Positions 17,665-25,772 of a DNA stretch of 41,858 nucleotides are shown piece by piece. The notes below the pieces were generated by a model that saw only the letters and a program-made list of their open reading frames with translations, was not told the DNA's origin and searched no databases. Made by a program: the position numbers and the translations under genes. This stretch comes from Oscillospiraceae bacterium (GTDB lineage: Bacteria; Bacillota; Clostridia; Oscillospirales; Oscillospiraceae), in assembly GCA_015067945.1 (NCBI GenBank), contig SVLM01000016.1, positions 1-41,858 of the forward strand. Direction: 5' to 3'. Each line of letters starts with the position of its first letter. The stretch's first letter is position 1.

Positions 17665-18396
17665 ATGCAATTTTGGGGAGTTACCGATCCGGGCTGTGTC
17701 CGGCCGCAAAATCAGGATGCCTATCAAATTGAACAGCTGGATCGAAATACCGTACTGTGCGTGGTTTGCGACGGTATGGGTGGTGCAAAGTCAGGCAATG
17801 TTGCCAGCACTCTGGCGGTGGATGTGTTTGCCCAGGAGGTACGCAATGTCTACCATGCCGGCATGACGCAGCCGGAAATTGATCAGATGATGGAGGGGGC
17901 TGTTAAACTGGCTAACTTCACCGTGTATGATCAGGGACAGCAATTTGCGGAGTTTTCCGGCATGGGTACTACGCTGGTTGCTGTGCTGGTGCACAATATG
18001 GAGGTCACCGCTGTGAATGTGGGCGACAGCCGGGTGTACAGTGTCAATCAAAACGGTATCCGGCAGGTTACCGTGGATCACTCTGTGGTACAGATGATGA
18101 TTGAGCGGGGAGAGCTGACTCCTGAGCAGGCGAAGACATATCCGGGCAAGAATTACATTACCAGAGCCATCGGTACAGAAACTGTGGTCATGTGCGATAC
18201 CTATCATATGGATCTGGATAAGGGCGATTGCCTGCTGCTGTGTACCGACGGGTTGAGTAACGTGATGGACGATCAGGAGATCCTGTTTGAAGTGGTGCAC
18301 GGAGTCAACAAACAATATTGCTGCCAGCGTCTGCTGGAGATTGCCAAGAACCGCGGAGCGCCGGACAATGTGACCGGTGTACTGGTGCAGGTTTGA
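17665..18396 (+). CDS. stp: PP2C-type serine/threonine phosphatase (Stp/PrpC)
   Basis: A 243-residue cytosolic metal-dependent phosphatase. Metal ligands are seen in RPQNQDAYQI, VVCDGMGGAKSGNVAS and, later, LCTDGLSNVMDD and GAPDNVTGVLVQ. NVGDSRVYSV is the usual central strand. The gene sits 28 bp before the PASTA kinase and follows a GAAAGGAGTGG ribosome binding site. It is expected to reverse PrkC phosphorylation; stp-prkC pairing is near universal in Firmicutes. Confidence 0.96.
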   Translation: MQFWGVTDPGCVRPQNQDAYQIEQLDRNTVLCVVCDGMGGAKSGNVASTLAVDVFAQEVRNVYHAGMTQPEIDQMMEGAVKLANFTVYDQGQQFAEFSGMGTTLVAVLVHNMEVTAVNVGDSRVYSVNQNGIRQVTVDHSVVQMMIERGELTPEQAKTYPGKNYITRAIGTETVVMCDTYHMDLDKGDCLLLCTDGLSNVMDDQEILFEVVHGVNKQYCCQRLLEIAKNRGAPDNVTGVLVQV

Positions 18397-18424
18397 TGAG
18401 CGGCGCTGAGAGGAGTTTCATTTT

Positions 18425-20527
18425 ATGGAAATGGATAGATATATAGGTCGGTTGCTGGATAACCGATATGAAATATTAGAGGTCATTGGCACCGGCGGCA
18501 TGGCCGTGGTGTACAAGGCCCGCTGCCACCGCTTAAACCGCTTGGTAGCGGTGAAGATTCTGAAGGATGATTTCTTCCGGGATGAGGAGTTCCGCCGCCG
18601 CTTCCATGCGGAGAGCCAGGCGGTTGCTATGTTCAGTCATCCGAATATTGTGTCGGTGTATGACGTTGCGGCTTCCGATGAGGCGGACTATATCGTCATG
18701 GAGCTGATTGACGGCATTACGCTGAAGCAGTATCTGGAGATCAGAGGCGTGCTGAACTGGAAGGAGACCCTGCACTTTGCCATTCAGATCGGCAAGGCTT
18801 TGGATCACGCCCACAGCCGGGGCATCATTCACCGGGATATCAAGCCTCACAATGTGATGGTGCTGAAGAATGGCAGTGTCAAGGTTACGGACTTCGGCAT
18901 CGCTCGGGTCATGTCCAACAGCAATTCGCTGACAAAGGAAGCTTTGGGCTCTGTTCACTACATTTCCCCGGAGCAGGCAAAGGGTGGTCGCGTGGATAAC
19001 CGCAGCGATCTGTACTCTCTGGGTGTTGTGATGTACGAGATGATGACCGGCAGACCGCCCTACGACGGAGAATCTCCCGTGGCGGTGGCTATTCAGCACA
19101 TCAACGGTAAGCCCCAGCTGCCTTCTTCCCTGAATCCCAACATCCCCGGCGGTTTGGAGCAGATTATCATGCGGGCTATGGAGCAGAATCCGGCCAACCG
19201 GTATGCCACTGCGGGCAAGATGCTCTATGATATGGATGAGTTTCGGAAGGATCCCACAATTCTCTTTGACTATAACAATCCCACCTCCGATATCGATGCG
19301 GCTACCAAGCTGCAGAGCCACGCTCAGGAGAATAAGGAAACCGCACCCCTGCCGAAAACAGCGGCAGACCGTGCTGTGGCCAAGGCGGAGAATAACCGTC
19401 CCCATCCTGCACCGCAGGGCGGGCAGCAGGCCCGAAAGCAGGTTCCTCGCCGTCCCCGTGAGGAGATTGTGGAGGAGGAGACGGAACGCAGCAGCAAGGT
19501 GGCAACCATTGCTATCGTATTCTGTGCGGTTGTGGCGGTAATTGCCATCGTGGTGTGCATTTTTGCCATTACCAACAGTGCCAAGAACAACATGATTTCT
19601 GTGCCGAATCTGATCGGCATGACAGAGGAGCAGGCTTTGGCTCTGCCGGATCTGCGGATCAATGTTAACCGGCAACCCAGCAGTAAGTATCCTGCCGGAT
19701 ATATTATTAGCCAAACCCCCAGTGCAAACTCACAGATTGCCAAGGGCGGTCAGATCACCATCGTGGTCAGTATGGGCTCGGATGTAAAAACCGGCGTGAT
19801 GGCAGATTTAATAAACACCCAGGAAGCGGATGCGGTCAGCTATTTGAACGGCCAGGGACTGGGCTTGCAGATCGTACCCAAGCGGGAGAACAGCGGCACG
19901 GTAGCTGAGGGCCATGTCATTCGCACGGAACCTGCGGCCAATGAGACTTTGACTGCCGGTCAGACGGTGTATCTGTTTATCAGCACCGGTCCGGATATTA
20001 AGGTCGCCAATGTACCCAATGTTAAGGGCCTGGATTATGAGTTGGCAAGAGGTCAGCTTAACAGCAGAGGCTTCTTTAACATCGAAATAGAGACTGTTGA
20101 CAGCGATGAGGAAAAGAATACCGTCGTGGACATTTCCGTGACGGAGGGTGAGTCCATGGATGTCAACACCCAGATCGTTCTTTACCTGTCCAACGGAAAG
20201 GGCAGCACGGGAGATCCCACAGAACCCACAGAGCCTCCGATCTATGATCCGGATCTGCTCAGTACCGTCGTTACCATTGAACTGCCTGAGGGCATGACTG
20301 AGGACTATGTGCTTAGCATTTGGCAGGGTAATACCTTGGTCGAAGAAATTCAGATTCCCAAGGATACCATCAGCAGAGATGTGGAGCTGACTGGCAAGGG
20401 TGAGATGACCTTTGATTTCATGATCGGTGAGGGCTTCCTGCAGAGTGTGACCATTGATTTTGAACAGTTACGGGAAGACCTTCCGGCTGAACCCACCACG
20501 GATCCCACTACGGAGCCTACTACCTGA
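18425..20527 (+). CDS. prkC: Membrane Ser/Thr protein kinase with three PASTA domains
   Basis: A 700-residue sensor kinase. The cytoplasmic kinase (about 1-275) has the glycine loop IGTGGMAVVYKA, VAVKIL lysine, HRDIKPHN near residue 136, TDFGIA near 157 and YISPEQAKGG. A basic, proline-rich linker leads to one membrane span (IAIVFCAVVAVIAIVVCIF, about 360-380). Outside lie three PASTA domains (about 388-450, 452-523, 525-595), which in this family bind muropeptides or lipid II, then a further beta-rich domain of about 85 residues flanked by Thr/Pro/Glu tracts (PTEPTEPP and a PTTDPTTEPTT end). That last domain is beyond the standard PrkC layout. It probably couples cell-wall state to growth and dormancy exit. 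Confidence 0.95.
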   Translation: MEMDRYIGRLLDNRYEILEVIGTGGMAVVYKARCHRLNRLVAVKILKDDFFRDEEFRRRFHAESQAVAMFSHPNIVSVYDVAASDEADYIVMELIDGITLKQYLEIRGVLNWKETLHFAIQIGKALDHAHSRGIIHRDIKPHNVMVLKNGSVKVTDFGIARVMSNSNSLTKEALGSVHYISPEQAKGGRVDNRSDLYSLGVVMYEMMTGRPPYDGESPVAVAIQHINGKPQLPSSLNPNIPGGLEQIIMRAMEQNPANRYATAGKMLYDMDEFRKDPTILFDYNNPTSDIDAATKLQSHAQENKETAPLPKTAADRAVAKAENNRPHPAPQGGQQARKQVPRRPREEIVEEETERSSKVATIAIVFCAVVAVIAIVVCIFAITNSAKNNMISVPNLIGMTEEQALALPDLRINVNRQPSSKYPAGYIISQTPSANSQIAKGGQITIVVSMGSDVKTGVMADLINTQEADAVSYLNGQGLGLQIVPKRENSGTVAEGHVIRTEPAANETLTAGQTVYLFISTGPDIKVANVPNVKGLDYELARGQLNSRGFFNIEIETVDSDEEKNTVVDISVTEGESMDVNTQIVLYLSNGKGSTGDPTEPTEPPIYDPDLLSTVVTIELPEGMTEDYVLSIWQGNTLVEEIQIPKDTISRDVELTGKGEMTFDFMIGEGFLQSVTIDFEQLREDLPAEPTTDPTTEPTT

Positions 20528-20540
20528 TATGCAGGAAAAG

Positions 20541-21425
20541 ATGGGTAAGATGACCGGCCGCATTGTGCGGTCACTAAGTGGATTTTACGATGTCCGGACC
20601 CCGGCAGGTGTGATCACCTGCCGGGCCAGGGGCATTCTGCGGAAAGAGGGCAACAGCCCCCTGACCGGCGACCTGGTGGAGATCACGGCAGAGCAGGGGA
20701 AGGGAATGGTGGAGCGGATTCTCCCCCGAAAGAACAGTTTTATTCGTCCGGCAGTTGCCAATATGGACGCACTGGTGATTTTTGCTGCCAATGTCAATCC
20801 GGTGACGGAGCCGTTTCTCATTGACCGGGTGGCGGCCATCGCCGGCGACCAGGAGGTTCCGGTCTATCTGTGCGTGAACAAGTGTGACTTGGACCCGGCA
20901 ATCGATCTTGTGAAGATCTATGAGCAGGCCGGAATCCCGGTGATCCGGGCCAGTGCGGAGACCGGCGAGGGCGTGGAGCAGCTGCGGGAATTGATCCGGG
21001 GCAAGTTGACAGCCTTTACCGGTAATTCCGGTGTAGGCAAGAGCAGTATGCTCAATCGGCTGTGTCCGGAGCTGTCGCTGCCTACCGGCGAGGTTTCCGA
21101 AAAACTGGGTCGGGGTCGGCATACCACCCGGCATGTGGAGCTGTATTGCCTGGAAGAGAATACTTATGTGGCAGATACGCCGGGATTTTCTTCCTTTGAC
21201 ACGGACCAGATGGATGTGATGCTGAAGGAGAATCTGCAGTATGCCTTCCCGGATTTTGCGGAGCATCTGGGTAAATGTCAGTTTCACGATTGTTCCCACC
21301 GAAAAGAACCGGGTTGCGCTGTGACCCGGGCGGTAGCGGAGGGCCGAATCGGCAAGAGTCGCTACGATAGCTACCTGCGGCTTTACGAGAAAGCCAGTCA
21401 GGTGAAAATTTGGGAAATAAAATGA
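20541..21425 (+). CDS. rsgA: Ribosome small subunit GTPase RsgA
   Basis: A circularly permuted GTPase that helps 30S maturation, about 294 residues. An OB-fold N-terminus (GRIVRSLSGFYDV) comes first, then the permuted G motifs: NKCDL (G4) before TGNSGVGKSSMLNRL (G1), then RHTTRHVEL (G2) and DTPGFSS (G3). A C-terminal zinc knuckle has CQFHDCSH. Three ATGs are possible (20529, 20541, 20550); I prefer 20541 because GCAGGAAAAG precedes it. It closes the stp-prkC-rsgA trio and the long operon; I see no clear terminator after it. Confidence 0.95.
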   Translation: MGKMTGRIVRSLSGFYDVRTPAGVITCRARGILRKEGNSPLTGDLVEITAEQGKGMVERILPRKNSFIRPAVANMDALVIFAANVNPVTEPFLIDRVAAIAGDQEVPVYLCVNKCDLDPAIDLVKIYEQAGIPVIRASAETGEGVEQLRELIRGKLTAFTGNSGVGKSSMLNRLCPELSLPTGEVSEKLGRGRHTTRHVELYCLEENTYVADTPGFSSFDTDQMDVMLKENLQYAFPDFAEHLGKCQFHDCSHRKEPGCAVTRAVAEGRIGKSRYDSYLRLYEKASQVKIWEIK

Positions 21426-21445
21426 CAGAAAAGTAAAAATAATGT

Positions 21446-21474
21446 TTGACAAAACCCATAAAACACATTATAAT
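21446..21474 (+). promoter_or_regulatory. Consensus sigma-A promoter for yceD-rpmF
   Basis: TTGACA (21446-21451), 17-bp spacer, TATAAT (21469-21474): both boxes are exact consensus. It starts 20 bp after the rsgA stop and suggests high constitutive expression of the ribosomal genes. Confidence 0.92.
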
Positions 21475-21505
21475 ATCTAAGCATGACTATGAGGAGGGAG
21501 ATAAT

Positions 21506-22006
21506 ATGCTTCTAGGGCTTTCCAAGATCATCGACAGTCCTGGTGCAACCGTTCCTTTCTCGGTAAATGTTGATCTGAGTGATCTTCTTTATGGCGAGTG
21601 CTATCCCGTCAGTGAACCGGTGGCCGCTTCCGGTATTGTTCGCAATACCGCAGGTGTGCTGGTGATGACGGGATCTATCGAAACCACCATTCATGGTGTG
21701 TGCGATCGCTGTGCTACGGAATTCGATCAGCAGGTAACCTTCCCCATTGATGTGGTGCTGGTGACTGAGCTGAGTAACGAAGAGAACGAGGATGAGTGGG
21801 TATTCCCTCTGGAAGGCGACAATGCTGACTTGGAGGACATTGTGCGAACGGTATTCGTTCTGAACTTTGGATCCAAGCTGCTGTGCAAACCGGATTGCAA
21901 GGGACTGTGCTGCCGCTGCGGCAAGAACCTGAACAACGAGGCTTGTGTTTGCCAGAAGGAGATCGATCCCCGTTTCGCTGCTTTGAAGCAGCTTCTCGAG
22001 AAGTAA
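21506..22006 (+). CDS. yceD: YceD/DUF177 family protein (23S rRNA accumulation)
   Basis: A 166-residue protein of the DUF177 family, needed in other bacteria for normal 23S rRNA levels, although its exact activity is unsettled. VCDRCATEF near residue 72 and the cysteine-rich KPDCKGLCCRCGKNLNNEACVC near 130-151 probably bind zinc. ATG at 21506 has GAGGAGGGAG just upstream; an in-frame ATG at 21446 lies inside the promoter and is excluded. It precedes rpmF by 48 bp, an arrangement conserved over most bacteria. Confidence 0.9.
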   Translation: MLLGLSKIIDSPGATVPFSVNVDLSDLLYGECYPVSEPVAASGIVRNTAGVLVMTGSIETTIHGVCDRCATEFDQQVTFPIDVVLVTELSNEENEDEWVFPLEGDNADLEDIVRTVFVLNFGSKLLCKPDCKGLCCRCGKNLNNEACVCQKEIDPRFAALKQLLEK

Positions 22007-22054
22007 AACCATAAGAATGCTGCAAAAAGCAGTTTGACCAAGGAGGTGTCATCC

Positions 22055-22240
22055 ATGGCTGTCCCTAAGTGTAAAGTGTCCAAGGCCCGTCGCGATAAGC
22101 GCCGTGGCGGCAACTGGAAGCTGTCTGCTCCCAGCGTTGCTGTTTGCCCCAAGTGCGGTGAACCTGTTATGCCCCACAGAGCTTGCAAGGCTTGCGGCTC
22201 CTACAATGGCCGTCAGGTCCTGGCCGCCAAGGCTGACTAA
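22055..22240 (+). CDS. rpmF: 50S ribosomal protein L32
   Basis: A 61-residue protein starting [18 protein letters not shown], the L32 signature, with a zinc ribbon of two CxxC pairs (CPKCGEP and CKACGSY). ATG at 22055 has a full AAGGAGGTG. In many bacteria plsX and fabH follow rpmF; here a terminator and der follow, so the usual link to phospholipid synthesis is kept only by plsY and gpsA further on. Confidence 0.97.
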   Translation: MAVPKCKVSKARRDKRRGGNWKLSAPSVAVCPKCGEPVMPHRACKACGSYNGRQVLAAKAD

Positions 22241-22253
22241 GGCAGGAAATGTA

Positions 22254-22281
22254 AGAGGAAGGCTTTCGCCTTCCTCTTTTT
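22254..22281 (+). terminator. Terminator after rpmF
   Basis: A perfect 10-bp stem AGAGGAAGGC/GCCTTCCTCT with a TTTC loop and TTTT after it, 13 bp beyond the rpmF stop. Confidence 0.92.
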
Positions 22282-22283
22282 CC

Positions 22284-22312
22284 TTGATTTTATGCCGGTT
22301 TTATGGCATAAT
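22284..22312 (+). promoter_or_regulatory. Possible promoter for der-plsY-gpsA
   Basis: TTGATT (22284-22289), 17-bp spacer, CATAAT (22307-22312), between the rpmF terminator and der. The boxes are imperfect, but some promoter is needed after the terminator. Confidence 0.5.
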
Positions 22313-22349
22313 AAACTGTAAAGAATTTCCTATGGAAGGAGTGATCATC

Positions 22350-23681
22350 ATGGCGAAACCATTGGTTGCCATTGTGGGACGACCCAATGTTGGTAAGTCC
22401 ATGTTGTTTAATAAGCTTACCGGTCAGCGGACCTCAATCGTGGAGGATACCCCCGGTGTGACCCGGGACCGCATCTACGGCGATTGCGAGTGGTGTAACC
22501 GGCATTTCAGTCTGGTGGACACCGGCGGTATTGAGCCGGGCACGGACAGCGATATGCTGAAATTCATGCGTCGTCAGGCTGAGATCGGCATCGAACTGGC
22601 GGATGCCATTATCATGGTCACCGATGTCCGTTCCGGCGTGACGGCTGCCGATCAGGATGTAGCTACCATGCTCCGCAAGTCCGGAAAGCCCGTGGCATTG
22701 GCGGTGAACAAGTGCGACTCCATCGGCTATGTGAACCCGGATGTGTATGAGTTCTACAGTCTGGGTATTGGTGATTTGTTTGAGGTCTCTGCGATCCACG
22801 GTCACGGCACCGGCGATATGCTGGACTGGGTACTGGAGAACATCCCGGACGAGGATGACGAGGACGAGGAAGATGAGATCATCAAGGTTGCCATCGTTGG
22901 TAAGCCCAATGTTGGCAAGTCCAGCCTCTTGAACCGGATTCTGGGTGAAGAGCGTGTCATCGTATCTGATGTGGCCGGTACCACCCGGGATGCCATTGAC
23001 TCTTACTTTGAGAACGAGACCGGTAAGTATTGCTTCATCGATACCGCCGGTATGCGTCGTAAGAGCAAGGTGGACGATCTGATTGAAAAGTATTCCAATA
23101 TGCGTACCATCAACGCCATTGAGCGTGCGGATGTATGTCTGATTCTGGTGGATGCCAACGAAGGTGTAACCGAGCAGGATACCAAAATCGCCGGCCTGGT
23201 TCACGAAGCTGGCAAGGCTGCCATTATTGTTGTCAACAAGTGGGATGCGGTGGAGGATAAGGAAACCAACACCATGCGTGATAAGGAGAATGCCGTCCGG
23301 GAGGGCCTGAGCTATATGCTGTATGCTCCTGTGGTGTTCCTTTCCGCATTAACCGGTCAGCGGGTGGATAAACTGTATCAGGTGATTCAGGATGTCCATG
23401 CCCAGAATACCAGCCGCATTACCACCGGTGCTCTGAACAGCGTTCTGGCAGACGCGACTGCCCGGGTACAGCCGCCTACAGACAAGGGCCGCCGGCTGAA
23501 GATCTACTATATGACTCAGGCCAGTACCAAACCCCCTCATTTTGTCATTTTCTGCAACGACGCCCGGTTGTTCCATTTCTCTTACCAGCGTTATCTGGAG
23601 AATCAAATTCGGGAGGTCTTCGGTCTAAAGGGAACGCCCGTTCGCATCACCATTCGCCAGAAGGGCGATAAGGAGGAGTAA
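22350..23681 (+). CDS. der: Ribosome biogenesis GTPase Der (EngA)
   Basis: A 443-residue tandem GTPase for 50S assembly. The first G domain has GRPNVGKSMLFNKL near residue 8, DTPGVTRD and NKCD; the second has GKPNVGKSSLLNRI near 184, DVAGTTRDAID, DTAGMR and NKWD. An acidic linker (DEDDEDEEDE) joins them, and a KH-like domain follows, ending with a basic tail. I chose ATG at 22350 (MAKPLVAIVG) because GGAAGGAG precedes it; ATG at 22332 is possible. plsY starts 3 bp after the stop. Confidence 0.97.
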   Translation: MAKPLVAIVGRPNVGKSMLFNKLTGQRTSIVEDTPGVTRDRIYGDCEWCNRHFSLVDTGGIEPGTDSDMLKFMRRQAEIGIELADAIIMVTDVRSGVTAADQDVATMLRKSGKPVALAVNKCDSIGYVNPDVYEFYSLGIGDLFEVSAIHGHGTGDMLDWVLENIPDEDDEDEEDEIIKVAIVGKPNVGKSSLLNRILGEERVIVSDVAGTTRDAIDSYFENETGKYCFIDTAGMRRKSKVDDLIEKYSNMRTINAIERADVCLILVDANEGVTEQDTKIAGLVHEAGKAAIIVVNKWDAVEDKETNTMRDKENAVREGLSYMLYAPVVFLSALTGQRVDKLYQVIQDVHAQNTSRITTGALNSVLADATARVQPPTDKGRRLKIYYMTQASTKPPHFVIFCNDARLFHFSYQRYLENQIREVFGLKGTPVRITIRQKGDKEE

Positions 23682-23684
23682 TCC

Positions 23685-24311
23685 ATGGTATATGCTATCA
23701 TCATTTGTGCCCTGACAGCCTATCTTCTGGGCAACCTGAATGGCAGCGTGTGCATTTCGGCACTGGTTGCCGGAGATGATGTCCGCAAGCACGGCAGCGG
23801 CAATGCCGGTTTGACCAATTTCTTCCGCAGCTACGGCGGAGCCAGCACTTTTCTGGTTATGCTGGTGGATGTAGCGAAAACAGTTTTGGCCTGTCTGTCC
23901 TGCGGTCTGATCATGGAATCCTTTGGCTATGGCTATGAGGGCATGATGCTGGGTGCGGTGGCGGTTTCTGTGGGTCATGATTTCCCGGCACTGCTGGGCT
24001 TTAAGGGCGGCAAGGGCATTCTCTGCGGCTTGGCCACGGCACTGGTGCTGGACTGGCGGATCGGATTGGCAATACTGGCAGTATTTGTGATCGCTTTCGC
24101 TATTACCCGGTATGTATCCCTGGGCTCTGTACTGGGTGCAGTAGTGTTTGCTGCGGGTTTTGCTTTGCTGCACCATGACAATCTTATTGTTATGATTGGT
24201 GGCATCTTCTTGGGTGTATTGGCAATTTATATGCACAGAAGCAATATTGCCCGACTGTGCAAGGGTACGGAATCCAAGGTTCACCTGATCCATCGAGAGC
24301 TGAATAAATGA
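23685..24311 (+). CDS. plsY: Acyl-phosphate glycerol-3-phosphate acyltransferase PlsY
   Basis: A 208-residue membrane enzyme that makes lysophosphatidic acid from acyl-phosphate and glycerol-3-phosphate. About five hydrophobic helices are seen, with the three family motifs: GSGNAGLTNFFRSYG near 37-51 (consensus SGNxGATN), GHDFPALLGFKGGKG near 99-113 and the HRSNIARL-type end. The ribosome binding site AAGGAGGAG lies in the der tail. It overlaps gpsA, which makes its substrate, by 4 bp. Confidence 0.95.
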   Translation: MVYAIIICALTAYLLGNLNGSVCISALVAGDDVRKHGSGNAGLTNFFRSYGGASTFLVMLVDVAKTVLACLSCGLIMESFGYGYEGMMLGAVAVSVGHDFPALLGFKGGKGILCGLATALVLDWRIGLAILAVFVIAFAITRYVSLGSVLGAVVFAAGFALLHHDNLIVMIGGIFLGVLAIYMHRSNIARLCKGTESKVHLIHRELNK

Positions 24312-25306
24312 GAGCGGCTGTAATCGGTAGCGGTGCGTGGGGAACGGCACTGGCTTTGTGCCTGTGCAAAAACGGGCATGATGTTGTGCTGTGGTGCCAC
24401 GACCCTAAAAAGGCTGAAACAATTGCAAAAGAACGGATAAATCCCAGACTTTCAGGAGTTTCCTTGCCGGAAACATTGCGGATTTCTGCGGATCCTGCCT
24501 GCGTAGCGGATTGTGGTATGGTGGTGTTCGGTACGCCATCCTTTGCGGTTCGCCAGACTTGCGAAAAGATTGCACCCCACTTGCCGGAAAAGGTGGTGTT
24601 GGTGTCGGCCACCAAGGGCATTGAAGCGGATACCCATCTGAGAATGAGTCAGATTCTGGAGCAGGTAACTGGGAAGCCGGTGGTTGTGCTTACCGGACCG
24701 AGTCATGCAGAAGAAGTGGCGGCTGAAATTCCGACCGGTTGTCTTGCGGCCTGCGGGGATCAGCAGCTGGCTGAGTTGGTGCAGGATGCTTTTATGTCGG
24801 ATTTTTTTCGGATCTACACCAGCCCCGATGCAGTGGGTGCTGAGTTGGGTGGTGCGTTGAAAAACGTCATCGCCATGTGTGCCGGTGTGAACGAAGGCTT
24901 GGGCTATGGAGATAACAGTAAGGCTATGCTCATGACCCGCGGCTTGACGGAAACGGCCAGATTGGGCGTCTCCATGGGGGCTCGCAAGGAAACCTTTGCC
25001 GGTCTTGCCGGTGTAGGTGACCTGATCGTAACCTGTACTTCCGGACATTCCAGAAACCGGGCGGCAGGTGTATTGATTGGTCAAGGTTACTCTGTGCAGG
25101 AGGCTATGGAAAAAGTAGGAGCTGTGGTGGAGGGCTACTATGCCGTCCGATCAGCATATGAGCTGAGTGTCCGGCAGGGCGTAGATATGCCGATTGTCCG
25201 GGCGGCTTATGATGTGCTTTACGGCGGCATCCAGCCGGAGCAGGTGATGGAAATTCTTATGCATCGGAGTCGGAAAGCAGAATCCGAGGATGCAGGTTGG
25301 TTATAA
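24308..25306 (+). CDS. gpsA: Glycerol-3-phosphate dehydrogenase (NAD(P)+)
   Basis: A 332-residue cytosolic enzyme that reduces dihydroxyacetone phosphate to sn-glycerol-3-phosphate for phospholipids. The Rossmann loop VIGSGAWGTALALCL opens the protein. VLTGPSHAEEVA near residue 120, ELGGALKNVIAMCAG with the catalytic lysine near 190 and GLAGVGDLIVTC near 235 are family hallmarks. It is coupled to plsY by ATGA and ends at a strong terminator. Confidence 0.97.
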   Translation: MRAAVIGSGAWGTALALCLCKNGHDVVLWCHDPKKAETIAKERINPRLSGVSLPETLRISADPACVADCGMVVFGTPSFAVRQTCEKIAPHLPEKVVLVSATKGIEADTHLRMSQILEQVTGKPVVVLTGPSHAEEVAAEIPTGCLAACGDQQLAELVQDAFMSDFFRIYTSPDAVGAELGGALKNVIAMCAGVNEGLGYGDNSKAMLMTRGLTETARLGVSMGARKETFAGLAGVGDLIVTCTSGHSRNRAAGVLIGQGYSVQEAMEKVGAVVEGYYAVRSAYELSVRQGVDMPIVRAAYDVLYGGIQPEQVMEILMHRSRKAESEDAGWL

Positions 25307-25312
25307 ATGATG

Positions 25313-25340
25313 AAACGGCGTGCTGAGCACGCCGTTTTTT
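25313..25340 (+). terminator. Terminator of der-plsY-gpsA
   Basis: An 11-bp stem (25313-25323 with 25327-25337), loop TGA, ending in a run of T. It lies 6 bp after the gpsA stop and directly faces the rpmB terminator. Confidence 0.92.
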
Positions 25341-25346
25341 GGCAAC

Positions 25347-25371
25347 AAAAAACGCCACCGAATGGTGGCGT
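25347..25371 (-). terminator. Terminator of rpmB
   Basis: On the minus strand, ACGCCACC-ATTC-GGTGGCGT is followed by TTTTT; it lies 19 bp beyond the rpmB stop. Confidence 0.9.
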
Positions 25372-25390
25372 AAATTGGTGGCAGGGAAAA

Positions 25391-25579
25391 TCAGATGGCC
25401 CGCTCAACCTTGTTGGAACGGAGGCATCTGGTACAAGCGTACACATGGCAGGGAGTACCGTTGACCACGGCCTTGACACGCTTGACATTGGGCTTCCATG
25501 CACGGTTGGACCGTCTGTGGGAGTGAGAAACCTTAATACCAAAGGTAACGCCCTTGCCGCAATAATCACACTTAGCCAT
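25391..25579 (-). CDS. rpmB: 50S ribosomal protein L28
   Basis: A 62-residue protein. MAKCDYCGKGVTFGIKVSHS at the N-terminus and the later CTRCLRSNKV give the two CxxC pairs of the zinc-binding L28 form; the SHRRSNRAWKPN segment is diagnostic. The start at 25579 has TAGGAGGTGC upstream on the minus strand. It is monocistronic, between its own promoter and terminator. Confidence 0.97.
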   Translation of the reverse strand: MAKCDYCGKGVTFGIKVSHSHRRSNRAWKPNVKRVKAVVNGTPCHVYACTRCLRSNKVERAI

Positions 25580-25644
25580 TTCGTTGCACCTCCTATCCGT
25601 TGGATAAATCATAGTTTTACACGCCAATTCACAAGCGCTCACAT

Positions 25645-25673
25645 ATAATACCAAAGATTGACGAAAAAAGCAA
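25645..25673 (-). promoter_or_regulatory. rpmB promoter
   Basis: Minus strand TTGCTT (25673-25668), 17-bp spacer, TATTAT (25650-25645). Confidence 0.75.
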
Positions 25674-25711
25674 GTGTTTTTTTAAGAAAAATTAGTTTTT
25701 TCAAAATTATA

Positions 25712-25740
25712 TTGATATTCCATGCCGGGAAAGGTATAAT
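25712..25740 (+). promoter_or_regulatory. hprK promoter
   Basis: TTGATA (25712-25717), 17-bp spacer, TATAAT (25735-25740), about 30 bp before the hprK start. It diverges from the rpmB promoter, with 38 bp between the two -35 boxes. Confidence 0.85.
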
Positions 25741-25772
25741 GGCAGTAATGATTAGGAAAGGGGGAGTATGCT

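Noticed and set aside
18533..19714. Minus-strand open frame of 393 codons inside prkC
   Set aside because: It is antisense to the kinase domain and linker, with no motif and no start signal.
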